Source of the DNA: CAYOVG01 sp964407285
GTDB taxonomy: Bacteria; Desulfobacterota; Syntrophobacteria; Syntrophobacterales; Syntrophobacteraceae
Direction: 5' to 3'
Assembly: GCA_964407285.1 (NCBI GenBank)
Contig: CAYOVG010000054.1
Span: forward strand, 1 to 24,767
Length of the DNA stretch: 24,767 bases
The position numbers and the translations under genes were made by a program. Below, one piece after another: positions 1 through 7,742 of this stretch. Every line of letters begins with the position of its first letter. Within the stretch, counting starts at the first letter, position 1. Below the pieces are notes generated by a model that was not told the origin of the DNA, made no database searches, and was given only the letters and a program-made list of their open reading frames with translations.

Positions 1-150
1 CTGCTGGGTGTAGGTCGAGGAAGTGGGTGTGTGGTTACCAACGAGCGGCCGTCCGAGAAAGTCCACCAGGGGCATCGCCGCCAGCAGGAGAAAAGCCGTA
101 ACGAGCGCCCAATTCCCGGTGTGATGTAGTAGCGCGCGAAGCATTATCAT
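1..150 (-). CDS. TRAP transporter membrane subunit (DctQ or DctQM fusion), N-terminus only
   Basis: Only the first 50 codons are present; the gene continues beyond the left edge. The visible protein has a hydrophobic segment (WALVTAFLLLAAMPLVDFL) followed by GRPLVGNH, which fits the first transmembrane helix of a TRAP small permease domain or of a fused small/large permease. The start chosen is the ATG at 150, which overlaps the TGA stop of the upstream binding-protein gene as ATGA and implies translational coupling; an in-frame ATG at 144 is an alternative. The role would be the membrane part of a sodium-driven TRAP importer. The assignment leans on position directly behind tatT and dctP. 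Whether the gene is a separate DctQ or a DctQM fusion cannot be decided here. Confidence 0.72.
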   Translation of the reverse strand, partial: MIMLRALLHHTGNWALVTAFLLLAAMPLVDFLGRPLVGNHTPTSSTYTQQ

Positions 151-1220
151 TTCTTGCCCGACGGTTTTGCGGTCCCGCCTGCCGCGGTCGCTCCGGTCCG
201 GCACTGGTCGCGCAGCCGGAACGCCGTGTCGAGCGCTTCGGCCGGCACGAAGGAACCCCGCACCTGCGGCACGACTTCATCGATGAGTTTGCGCCACTGG
301 CCGAGCGCCTCGTCGTCCACATGAACCACCTGGATTCCGTTCTGCTTGAGGACTTCAATGTCCTTGGGTTCGGACTGCCTCGAAAAATCGCTGAGCCGCT
401 TGCAGGCCTTCCGAGCCGCATCCTCGATGGCGGGACGCATGTCGGCGGGGATCTTGTCCCAGGTCGATTTGTTCACCACGATGCCCGCTATGAGCACTCC
501 CCACTTGAGGTCGCTCATGTGGCTCGTCTGCCTGTACCACTGGAGAATGACGACGCCCTGCGCCGTCGAGGTGACGGCGTTGACCAGTCCGGTCTGGAGC
601 GCCGAGGAGATTTCCGTCGAAGGCAACGGTACGGGGTTGAACCCGGCTTTTTTCCACAACTCGACGTACTGGTCGTCTCCCGCCCATACGAACATCTTCT
701 GCTTCTTCATGTCATCCGGCGTGCGGACCGGATCCTTGGTGAAAAAGTACGCCCAGCCGGCATCGGTCCAACCGAGGAGAATGAAGCCTTTTTGCTCGAA
801 CAGCTTCTCGATCCGCGGGCTCATTGCGTCGCGGACGCAGTCCAGTTCGTTGTAGTCGGAATAGGCCAGCGGGACCTGGAGCGCCAGTATGTGGCGGTCG
901 ATGGCGGTGAGGCCCGTGCCGCTCAGGAGCCCGGCATTGATCGTCTCCAGGCGCATCTTGCGCACCACGTCGGTATCGTCGCCGGCTACGCCGCCCGGAT
1001 AAAGGCGGAACTCCACCTGTCCGCCGGATGCTTTTTGCCACTGCTCGCCCATCTCCTGCAACGCCTGGTGCCACTCGGACCCCTGCGGCGCAAGCGTCGC
1101 CATCTTGATCACGACCTTTTCGGCCGCGGCTTCCGCGCCGAACGCCAGTACGATGAAAACGGCCGCCCCTGCGAGCAGGAGCCCCATGCCCTTACTGATG
1201 ATTCGCGTATTCACGTCCAT
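147..1220 (-). CDS. dctP: TRAP transporter substrate-binding protein, DctP/TatP type
   Basis: Periplasmic ligand-binding subunit of a TRAP importer, 357 residues. An N-terminal signal peptide (about residues 7-33, ending AFGAEAAAEK) is followed by the typical opening VVIKMATLAPQGSEWHQAL and by PVPLPSTEISSALQTGLVNAV (about 197-217), a DctP hallmark. The start is the ATG at 1220, directly behind a GAGGAGA Shine-Dalgarno; an open frame extends upstream to 1334 but would put 38 residues before the signal peptide and overlap tatT. The arginine that most DctP proteins place at the K-x-R-V motif is phenylalanine here (KKQKMFVW, F177), so the ligand may not be a simple carboxylate. Neighbours are tatT 22 bp upstream and the permease overlapping its stop. 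Confidence 0.9.
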   Translation of the reverse strand: MDVNTRIISKGMGLLLAGAAVFIVLAFGAEAAAEKVVIKMATLAPQGSEWHQALQEMGEQWQKASGGQVEFRLYPGGVAGDDTDVVRKMRLETINAGLLSGTGLTAIDRHILALQVPLAYSDYNELDCVRDAMSPRIEKLFEQKGFILLGWTDAGWAYFFTKDPVRTPDDMKKQKMFVWAGDDQYVELWKKAGFNPVPLPSTEISSALQTGLVNAVTSTAQGVVILQWYRQTSHMSDLKWGVLIAGIVVNKSTWDKIPADMRPAIEDAARKACKRLSDFSRQSEPKDIEVLKQNGIQVVHVDDEALGQWRKLIDEVVPQVRGSFVPAEALDTAFRLRDQCRTGATAAGGTAKPSGKK

Positions 1221-1242
1221 TCTCCTCGGCTCATTCCACGGT

Positions 1243-2196
1243 TTATTCCAAAAACAGCCGGTCCGTCCGGGCGAGAAGCCACCGCGCCCGCTTTTGCGCG
1301 ATTGTGTTGGCAAGCCGCTGTTCCGGCAGCGCATCGACGTCTATCGCCAGAGCGCGGTTGAGCAGGCTTTCGAATTCCGCGCGGTCCTGAAGCCCCACAT
1401 CCACCGTTTCGGCGAAAGAAACCAGCGGGGCCGCCCGGTTGCCCCCGGAAAGCCGCACCGACCGGTCCAGAGCGGCGCGCGCCCGTTCTACCGACCCCCC
1501 AGCGGCGACCGGTCTTCCGCCTTCGTAGAGGATGTAGAAATCGTGGATGGCGCCCATCTCAAACCCGTCGTCGAGTTCCCGCGCCCGGTGCATCATGGCT
1601 TCGACCAGCGGCAGGGAGGCCGTCAGTTCCGAATCGGTCTTGTTGAGGGAAATCGCGGCCCCCCGGGCCATGGCGGTCCAGTAGAGCAGAGGCACGTCCT
1701 CTTTGCGAAATCCGGCAAGCGCTGCATTGGGGTCGGTCTTGATCCGCCGTGAAAAGCCGGGCCGCACTTCATCCAGTCCTCGCAGGCCGTAATCCGACGC
1801 TCGCCGGTACAGCCTGTCCGCCCGCTCCCGAAGGGCCCTGGCCCGCGCCCCGTCGGTATCCTCGATGAAATCCGCTTCGGTTTGAACGAATGCGTACGCG
1901 TACTGGGTGAATCCCCTGGTCGCGGCCAGGAGCAGACCCTTGTGGTGCGGGGACTCGGACAGGAGACTCTCGATGGTCTTGAGGCCGAACGGCAGGGCCG
2001 CGCCGACCAGTTCCGGGTCGTTGTCCGTCGCGTACACGGAGGAGCCCTGAGCCAGCGCATCGCCGAGGCTGTTGACGGCCATCTGCCGGGGTGAGCAGCC
2101 CGGGAGCGGCAGCGACAGCGCTGCAAGGAGCACGATCAACCGGGGTACGGACAGGAGATTCGATGTGGTGACAGGAGATGATTTGACAGGCGCCAT
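1243..2196 (-). CDS. tatT: TatT-type TRAP-associated lipoprotein (T-component)
   Basis: Predicted lipoprotein of 317 residues. The N-terminus has a hydrophobic stretch ending in the lipobox LPGC with the lipidated cysteine at residue 34. The mature part is almost all helical, with repeated helix pairs of TPR-like character (for example KGLLLAATRGFTQYAYAFVQ and ALRERADRLYRRASDYGLRG) and a phenylalanine-rich C-terminus. This matches the TRAP transporter T-component family, typified by Treponema pallidum TatT, which is known to form a complex with its DctP-like partner TatP. The gene order tatT-dctP-permease, all on one strand with a 22 bp gap, supports that. The start at 2196 has only a distant AGGGA as Shine-Dalgarno, so the exact N-terminus is less sure than the family. 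Confidence 0.85.
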   Translation of the reverse strand: MAPVKSSPVTTSNLLSVPRLIVLLAALSLPLPGCSPRQMAVNSLGDALAQGSSVYATDNDPELVGAALPFGLKTIESLLSESPHHKGLLLAATRGFTQYAYAFVQTEADFIEDTDGARARALRERADRLYRRASDYGLRGLDEVRPGFSRRIKTDPNAALAGFRKEDVPLLYWTAMARGAAISLNKTDSELTASLPLVEAMMHRARELDDGFEMGAIHDFYILYEGGRPVAAGGSVERARAALDRSVRLSGGNRAAPLVSFAETVDVGLQDRAEFESLLNRALAIDVDALPEQRLANTIAQKRARWLLARTDRLFLE

Positions 2197-2643
2197 TGCC
2201 GGGTAGATCCCTGAAAAGAGGTTTCAAGTTTAGAAATAGTGCGGGCGTTACGGCCGGCGCGACTCGACCGCCGGCTTTGTACGCCCGGACAAATCCGTGA
2301 GCGAACGGAATGCACCCCATCCTTTTCTCATGAGACGGAGATGGTTGTCAACGTCAATGGACGCCGACAGATCGATACCGGACAGGCAGCGCTTCCATCC
2401 GGCTGTTTCCATCCGGCAACCGGCGTCTTTTCCCGCTCTTGGCCCTGTAGCGCCTGGAAGCCGTAAACGTACAACGAATTCATACAGGCGTCTTATCCAC
2501 CTGTCGGCCCTGTTGCCGGAAGTCGTCATCGTACGAAGAACCAACACTGCGGGCCTTTTTTCCTCTTTCGCGCTTTTCGTGTTTCTTTTGGCGGAATCCC
2601 CAGCTTCCTCCGCCACCCGGAACTCGTAGTCCGCAACCCGTTC
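2197..2643. other. 447-bp intergenic gap upstream of tatT
   Basis: No convincing gene is seen here on either strand. The short open frames lack ribosome binding sites and protein-like composition. The gap must contain the promoter for the tatT operon (minus strand). A consensus TTGACA exists on the minus strand (2346-2351) but no matching -10 follows it. Two direct copies of TTCCATCCGGC lie at 2393-2417 and are listed separately. Confidence 0.5.
2393..2417. repeat. Two direct copies of an 11-bp GCCGGATG-type repeat
   Basis: TTCCATCCGGC occurs at 2393-2403 and again at 2407-2417, followed by AACCGGCGTC. The core CATCCGGC is the same as in the palindromic elements at 16.5 kb and 21.4 kb, so this may be a partial member of that dispersed family. 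Confidence 0.5.
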
Positions 2644-4416
2644 CTATTGTCCGAGGCCGAGATCGTACGAGTCGTCGGCTTCACTTCCTTCCCCGAACGC
2701 TGGAGTCGGGCACTTGAGATCCATGCAGGCTCTCCCCTTGTTCAGGGTCTTGGCCAACACCGCCACGGTGAGCGCGCCCGCAGCCGCCGCGCCGCTGCCC
2801 ATATGGCTCTGCGCTATGAGTTCATCCGGGTGGAGGGGATTGTCGCTTCCCCAGTAGCCGATGCAAAAGAGGATGTTGTCGCAAAGAAGACCGATCTTCT
2901 GGGCCCTTCTCACGGCTCGCAGATAAGGGACGCCTTCCATCTCCAGCCCCTGGATTTTGTACTTGCGCATCAGGTAGCGCAGCACCACGTCGTTTTGGAT
3001 AGCGATGCCCGGCACCGTCAGCATCGGCCCCCCCGTATGGATCTGGCAGTTCACCAGACCTTCGAAGTCCGTCCTGGTGAGCTGATTGCCGTTGGGAAAA
3101 TCGTGTACGCCCGTCTCCGTCTCCTGGGGCACGAGGTAGGTGGGCAGCATGATATCGAACCGGTTGCCGCATACGATGCCGGCCTTGCCGATGATGGAGA
3201 TGCTTTCTATCCTCGTGGAGAACGCTTCCATCAGTTCGCGCATGATCTCGGTGGCCTGGAGTCCGAACGCATAGTGGATGTTGATGATGTAGGGAGCGCG
3301 CTCCTTGACCGCGGCCCAGTTTTCTATTCTGATCCTCTTGTCGACCTTTTTGGGGTCGAGTCTGAAGGTGTCCACAACCTGGACGTCTATCCCGGTGTTG
3401 TGAACGTCTCGAATGAACTGGATGCCGAAACTGGCTTCGTATTCGAGTTTTTCCTGGAAAAGCTCTGGGTTCTTGAGGCACAGGCGGTAGAGAGCGTAAT
3501 GGAGGCTCCCGGGCTGCTCCAGGTCCAGTTCCGCCAGGTCCGGATAATCCTGGACCATGACCCGGATGCGCTCCTTGCAGATGCGCGCGAAATCGGTCAG
3601 GCAACTCACCACGTTGTGCAGGTCGCTCGATATGATGATGATGGGCCTGCTTTGATGCAACGCTCCGCATTGCCGCAGGTTCCCGCACCAAAGGCGCGCT
3701 TTGGTGGAGTAGTTCGTCTCCGCGAATTCGCTGGCGAATTCGACTTCGAGCTGATCGAAATCGTTTTGCATGATGCTCATGATGAAATCGAACAGTCCGT
3801 TGCCGACCAGCGCGTCCAGGTTCTTGATGTCCCGGTAGTCGACGCTCAGCTTACTGGCGAGTCTGCAGAGGATCTGGTTTTTCTTCGGCGAATCGGTGTC
3901 GCCCCGGAGCCTGTCGATTTCCTCGAGCAGCGGGTTGTCCTCGAGCAGCTTCTTGATCTTACCCGATTCGATGCCGTACATTATGAGCGACGTGATGATA
4001 TCGAATATATCGGTCTTGCCTTCCAGGGCAATGCATTTGAAGTATCCCTCGCCCATTTCGTAAACGGTTCTGACCCTGGCGCCCTTTACGCCGCTCTCCA
4101 CCCTGTCGATGCCCCGTATTTGGGACAGGTTCTCCGGTTTGTTCTGGATGTAAAAATACCTGGCCCTGGCGATCTCATGGGGGAGCCTTTGCATGGCGCA
4201 CATGAGGGCATTGATGTCCACTCTCCTCTCCTCGTTGCAGTAGGAGTGGATGCACGGATGCATGCGTTTGTACCTGTCGTAAAGACGGCCCAGGACTATT
4301 CTGCCCGAAATGATCCCGTGACTGACGGTGATGCAAAAATTGGAGAGGGCCTGAAGAATCCTGTGCGCCTGGTAGTCTTCGTTTTCCCATAGGCTGCTGT
4401 CGTGCCCGGCGTCCAT
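2644..4416 (-). CDS. Uncharacterised 590-residue protein with a nucleoside-phosphorylase-like C-terminal region
   Basis: I do not recognise the family by name. The protein has no signal peptide or membrane segment, so it is probably cytoplasmic. Residues 1-340 are mostly helical and rich in hydrophobic and acidic residues. The last third (about 375-560) resembles the fold of purine nucleoside phosphorylases and MTA/SAH or AMP nucleosidases: SIIGKAGIVCGNRFDIMLP at about 407-425 resembles their phosphate/ribose-side glycine strand, GLEMEGVPYL at 490-499 resembles the ribose-binding MEG/MES motif, and GYWGSDNPLH at 520-529 resembles the SD motif carrying the catalytic aspartate. That reading is by eye only. 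The ATG at 4416 has GGAG eleven bases upstream. It lies 114 bp behind a hybrid kinase on the same strand and may be the last gene of that operon. Confidence 0.6.
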   Translation of the reverse strand: MDAGHDSSLWENEDYQAHRILQALSNFCITVSHGIISGRIVLGRLYDRYKRMHPCIHSYCNEERRVDINALMCAMQRLPHEIARARYFYIQNKPENLSQIRGIDRVESGVKGARVRTVYEMGEGYFKCIALEGKTDIFDIITSLIMYGIESGKIKKLLEDNPLLEEIDRLRGDTDSPKKNQILCRLASKLSVDYRDIKNLDALVGNGLFDFIMSIMQNDFDQLEVEFASEFAETNYSTKARLWCGNLRQCGALHQSRPIIIISSDLHNVVSCLTDFARICKERIRVMVQDYPDLAELDLEQPGSLHYALYRLCLKNPELFQEKLEYEASFGIQFIRDVHNTGIDVQVVDTFRLDPKKVDKRIRIENWAAVKERAPYIINIHYAFGLQATEIMRELMEAFSTRIESISIIGKAGIVCGNRFDIMLPTYLVPQETETGVHDFPNGNQLTRTDFEGLVNCQIHTGGPMLTVPGIAIQNDVVLRYLMRKYKIQGLEMEGVPYLRAVRRAQKIGLLCDNILFCIGYWGSDNPLHPDELIAQSHMGSGAAAAGALTVAVLAKTLNKGRACMDLKCPTPAFGEGSEADDSYDLGLGQ

Positions 4417-4530
4417 TGTCTTTTGTTCTCCTGTCGCTGTCGGTCGGAGCTGAAGAGTAATATGCGAGACTCCAGCTTAGCAGGAAACGGGTCCGCCGGT
4501 CAAAGACAAAGATGTTTTGAGACGCCCGCG

Positions 4531-6969
4531 CTACGGAGCGCCCTCGAGCACCGTTTTTACCTGCTTGAGCATGTCTTCCAGGCGATAGGGCTTGGGAAGA
4601 ACGCTGGACACTCCGGTCTCCAGGCTATCCCGTATGTCCTCGTCCGTCATGTACCCCGTGGCCACTATGACCTTCAGTCTCGGCTGGAGTGTTCGCAACT
4701 CGTGAAAGCAGCGCAGTCCGCCCATACCCGGCATGTTGAGGTCCAGGATCACCAGGTCGACCGTGCTTCCGGACTTCCTGATGATGTCGAGCGCCTTCTC
4801 GCCGCTGTCGGCCGTCAATGTCCGATAGCCGAATTCGGCCAGTATGATCGAACCCACCGTCAGAATCGGCTCCTCGTCGTCTACCAGGAGGATGGTCCAT
4901 TTTCCCGCCTGGACTTCATTGCCTGCTATTTCCGCCAACTGCATCGTGTGCTCTCCTTTCAGGGCCGGAAAGTAAATATTGAACGTCGTTCCCCGGCCCA
5001 CTTCGCTATGGCAGGTAATGTAGCCGTCGTGGTTTTTGACGATTCCATAAACCATGGAAAGACCCAGTCCCGTGCCTTTTCCGATTTCCTTCGTCGTGAA
5101 GAACGGTTCGTAGATCTGTTTCAGCGTATGCTCGTCCATGCCGTGGCCCGTGTCGGACACGGTCAGAAGCACATAGTCGCCGGTTTCGACATCCATGTGC
5201 TTCCCGGACGATTCAGCCACATGGACATTGCGGGTCTCAATGGCGAGGCATCCGTTGTCGGGCATTGCGTCACGCGCGTTGATGCACAGGTTCACCAGGA
5301 TTTGCTCGATCTGCACCGGGTCGGCATCGATCGGCCTGAGGTCCGCGGCCGATCGGACCTCGATGCGGATCATCCTGGGGACGATCCTCTCGAGGAGCTT
5401 GCGGGCGTTTTCAATCTGGCGATTCAGGTCCAGTGGCTCTTTCTTGCTTTCCACGCGGCGGCTGAAGATCAGCAGGCGCTGGATGAGATCGGCCGCCCTC
5501 TGGACCGACTTGTCGATAAGGCCGAGGAAGTTCCAGTCCTGGTCTTCCGGCTGTTTTCGTATGAGAAGGAGTTGCACGTAGCCGGAAATGGCCTGCAGGA
5601 TGTTGTTGAGGTCGTGGGCGATACCGCCCGCCAGCGTCCCGACGGCTTTCATTTTCTGGGCGTGCTGGAGTTGGGCCTGGAGCTTGCGCTGTTCGGTAAT
5701 GTCCTTGCAGATACCGACAATTCCGGTGATGTTGCCCTGTGCATCCAGCTTCGGGGCGCCGCTCATGCTGAATACCCTGTCTCCCCCGTTGTTGCATTGG
5801 ATCAGCACCACCGCATCGCGGACGGTTTCCCCGTCGTCCGTGATACGCCGCAGCAACCGGGCGAAACCGCCGGACTCCTCGCGTATGAAAGAAGCGAACG
5901 GTTTGCCGGTCACCTCCCGGCGATCGAAGCCGAGGATCTTTTCCCATGCGGGGTTGACGTAGGCGATCGAACCGTCGGTTTTGAGGGTATAGATGATGTC
6001 CGGCGCGTTTTCGCCGAGGGACCGGAACTGCTCCTCGCTTTCCCGCAAAGCGTTGAGCGCGCGCATCGCCCGGACCGCCTCGCAGGAGTAGGAGACCAGT
6101 ATCGAGCCGATTTCGCGGTCCTGCGCGGTGAAGGGAGGCATGGTCTTGTTGTGGAGGGACACAATGCCTATCGTCTCTCCCGTCTCATCGGTCAGGGGGA
6201 ACACCAGGAGGGACCCGTCCGAGTACCCCCTCCAGCCGCTCGGCTCCAATCCGCTTTCGAATTCGACATTCTGGATGTATACGGGCTCCCCGCTCGTGAA
6301 CGCGCGGTGAAAGACGCTGCCCTCGTTCAGAGGGAGCGCGATGGATTCCGGTACATGTCCGGGATCGAGGCTGTGGATCAGAACCAGTTCGTTGTCCCTC
6401 TTCAGGAAAAGGCTTCCGCCGCTTGCAGCCATGTTTCGCGCGAACTCCTTGAGGAAGACGGGACCGAACTCCTCGATCCGCGCGCATGCGGTCATCGCTT
6501 TCGCGGATTTGACGATCAGCTTCAACCGGTCGTTGATTTCCTGCAGTTCGGCGTTCTTCCTCTTGAGCGTTTCCTCCGCGAGCAGTTTTTCTTCGTGAAG
6601 CTCGACCATTTCGAAAGCGCGTTCCAGGGAGTGGAGCAGTTCCTCCATGCGCACCGGTTTGCGCAAGAAGTGGAATACGCCGTTTTCCAGGGCGGTAAGG
6701 GCGGAATCGACATCCGCATAGGCGGTCATGATGATGGCGACGCAATCCGGGGCCCTGCGTCCGAGTTCGGACAGCATGGCGGTGCCCCAGCAGTCGGGCA
6801 GTTTGAGATCGAGCAGGGCGACCCGAGGTTTCTGCTCCAGCGCCAACTGGAGCCCGGCCGCGCACGTGGTGGCTGAAATGAGTTCATACCCGTCATCCTG
6901 GAGAATGTCCCTGAGATTGTCGCACAGGGCCGCATCGTCATCGACGATGAGTACGGTTTTACCCTTCAT
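4531..6969 (-). CDS. Hybrid sensor kinase/response regulator, REC-GAF-PAS-HisKA-HATPase-REC
   Basis: Cytoplasmic hybrid histidine kinase of 812 residues. In order: receiver domain (1-120, phospho-acceptor D54, K104); short coiled coil (about 121-155); GAF-like domain (about 160-305); PAS domain (about 312-430, starting SEEQFRSLGENAPDIIYTL and ending in a PAC-type DITEQRKLQ); HisKA with H452 in GGIAHDLNN; HATPase with N564, the DTGHGM box at 606-611 and GKGTGLGLS at 630-638; and a second receiver (about 692-810, D743). There is no transmembrane segment. It probably receives phosphate from, or passes it to, the receiver-only protein and symporter-kinase upstream. The start overlaps the previous stop as ATGA and has GGAGG five bases upstream. 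No output domain is present. Confidence 0.92.
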   Translation of the reverse strand: MKGKTVLIVDDDAALCDNLRDILQDDGYELISATTCAAGLQLALEQKPRVALLDLKLPDCWGTAMLSELGRRAPDCVAIIMTAYADVDSALTALENGVFHFLRKPVRMEELLHSLERAFEMVELHEEKLLAEETLKRKNAELQEINDRLKLIVKSAKAMTACARIEEFGPVFLKEFARNMAASGGSLFLKRDNELVLIHSLDPGHVPESIALPLNEGSVFHRAFTSGEPVYIQNVEFESGLEPSGWRGYSDGSLLVFPLTDETGETIGIVSLHNKTMPPFTAQDREIGSILVSYSCEAVRAMRALNALRESEEQFRSLGENAPDIIYTLKTDGSIAYVNPAWEKILGFDRREVTGKPFASFIREESGGFARLLRRITDDGETVRDAVVLIQCNNGGDRVFSMSGAPKLDAQGNITGIVGICKDITEQRKLQAQLQHAQKMKAVGTLAGGIAHDLNNILQAISGYVQLLLIRKQPEDQDWNFLGLIDKSVQRAADLIQRLLIFSRRVESKKEPLDLNRQIENARKLLERIVPRMIRIEVRSAADLRPIDADPVQIEQILVNLCINARDAMPDNGCLAIETRNVHVAESSGKHMDVETGDYVLLTVSDTGHGMDEHTLKQIYEPFFTTKEIGKGTGLGLSMVYGIVKNHDGYITCHSEVGRGTTFNIYFPALKGEHTMQLAEIAGNEVQAGKWTILLVDDEEPILTVGSIILAEFGYRTLTADSGEKALDIIRKSGSTVDLVILDLNMPGMGGLRCFHELRTLQPRLKVIVATGYMTDEDIRDSLETGVSSVLPKPYRLEDMLKQVKTVLEGAP

Positions 6970-7742
6970 TGCAGCCTCCAGTCTCCCGGTTTGTAGTAGT
7001 CGCCGGAGCGTTTAGCGGTGCAGACGCCTTCCAGAAGATCCAGGAGCCGCTCCATGTCCAGAGGTTTTCTCAGGCAGGTGTGGGCGCTCTCGCTGAGAGT
7101 CTGCTGAATCATGTCATGCATCTCCTCCGCGTATCCGCTGATGAGTATGGTGATGACGCCGGGTTGCATCGCCCTGATTCGCCGGAAGACTTCCAGGCCG
7201 TTGAGAATCGGGAGCTTCATGTCGAGGAGCAGGACATCGATGGTTTGCCGCTCGGCCGCCTCGACGGCCTGTTCGCCGTCGTAGGCCACAAGCACGTGAA
7301 AGCCTTCGGACTGGAGCACGACGGCAAGGCTGTCGCAAAGCTCCCGGTTGTCGTCGGCGATCATCACGAGGCCGCCTCTCCCGGCCCGCCTGACCTCGTC
7401 GATGATCTCGATCGTTTTGTCCATGTCGATGGGTTTGTTGAGCACCGCGACGGCGCCTTCCTCCAGCGCTCTGTGGATCAGCTCATCTATGCTGTAGGCG
7501 GTGACCATGATCACCTTCACATCGGGCTGAAGCTTCTTCATCTCGATGAAACTCTCGACGCCGTTCATGCCGGGCATCTTGATATCCATAAGGATGACGT
7601 CGAATGTGTGGGCATCGATCATCCGGAGGGCCGTTTCACCGTCGGAGGCCGTATGGATCTCGTATCCTTCGTCCTCCAGGACGTCTCGGGTGCTGTCCAA
7701 AAATTCTTCGTTATCATCAACCAGCAGAATACACCCTTTCAT
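6966..7742 (-). CDS. Tandem receiver protein (REC-REC)
   Basis: A 258-residue protein made of two CheY-like receiver domains and little else. The first (about 2-120) has acidic residues DD at 9-10, phospho-acceptor D53 in LMDIKMPGMNG and K103. The second (about 124-245) has DD at 130-131, D174 in LLDMKLPILNG and K in RKPLD near 226. Both keep every residue needed for phosphorylation. There is no effector domain, so its likely role is that of a phospho-relay or sink between the two kinases that flank it. It overlaps both neighbours by four bases (ATGA at 7739-7742 and 6966-6969), so the three proteins are probably made in coupled amounts. AAGGAG lies ten bases before the start. Confidence 0.92.
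   Translation of the reverse strand: MKGCILLVDDNEEFLDSTRDVLEDEGYEIHTASDGETALRMIDAHTFDVILMDIKMPGMNGVESFIEMKKLQPDVKVIMVTAYSIDELIHRALEEGAVAVLNKPIDMDKTIEIIDEVRRAGRGGLVMIADDNRELCDSLAVVLQSEGFHVLVAYDGEQAVEAAERQTIDVLLLDMKLPILNGLEVFRRIRAMQPGVITILISGYAEEMHDMIQQTLSESAHTCLRKPLDMERLLDLLEGVCTAKRSGDYYKPGDWRLQ

Noticed and set aside
321..1361. Plus-strand open frame of 346 codons opposite dctP
   Set aside because: It is antisense to a complete TRAP binding protein with signal peptide and Shine-Dalgarno.
2576..2617. Inverted repeat GGCGGAA/TTCCTCCGCC behind the 590-residue protein gene
   Set aside because: The stem is imperfect and has no T-run in the direction of transcription, so it is not called a terminator.
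2647..4392. Plus-strand open frame of 581 codons antisense to the 590-residue protein
   Set aside because: It mirrors the real gene, has no ribosome binding site, and its composition (rich in V, D, H, R, L) is that of a complementary frame. The minus-strand reading has coherent motifs.
4402..6876. Plus-strand open frame of 824 codons opposite the hybrid kinase
   Set aside because: The minus strand encodes unmistakable REC, PAS, kinase and REC domains. Long antisense frames are expected in GC-rich DNA.
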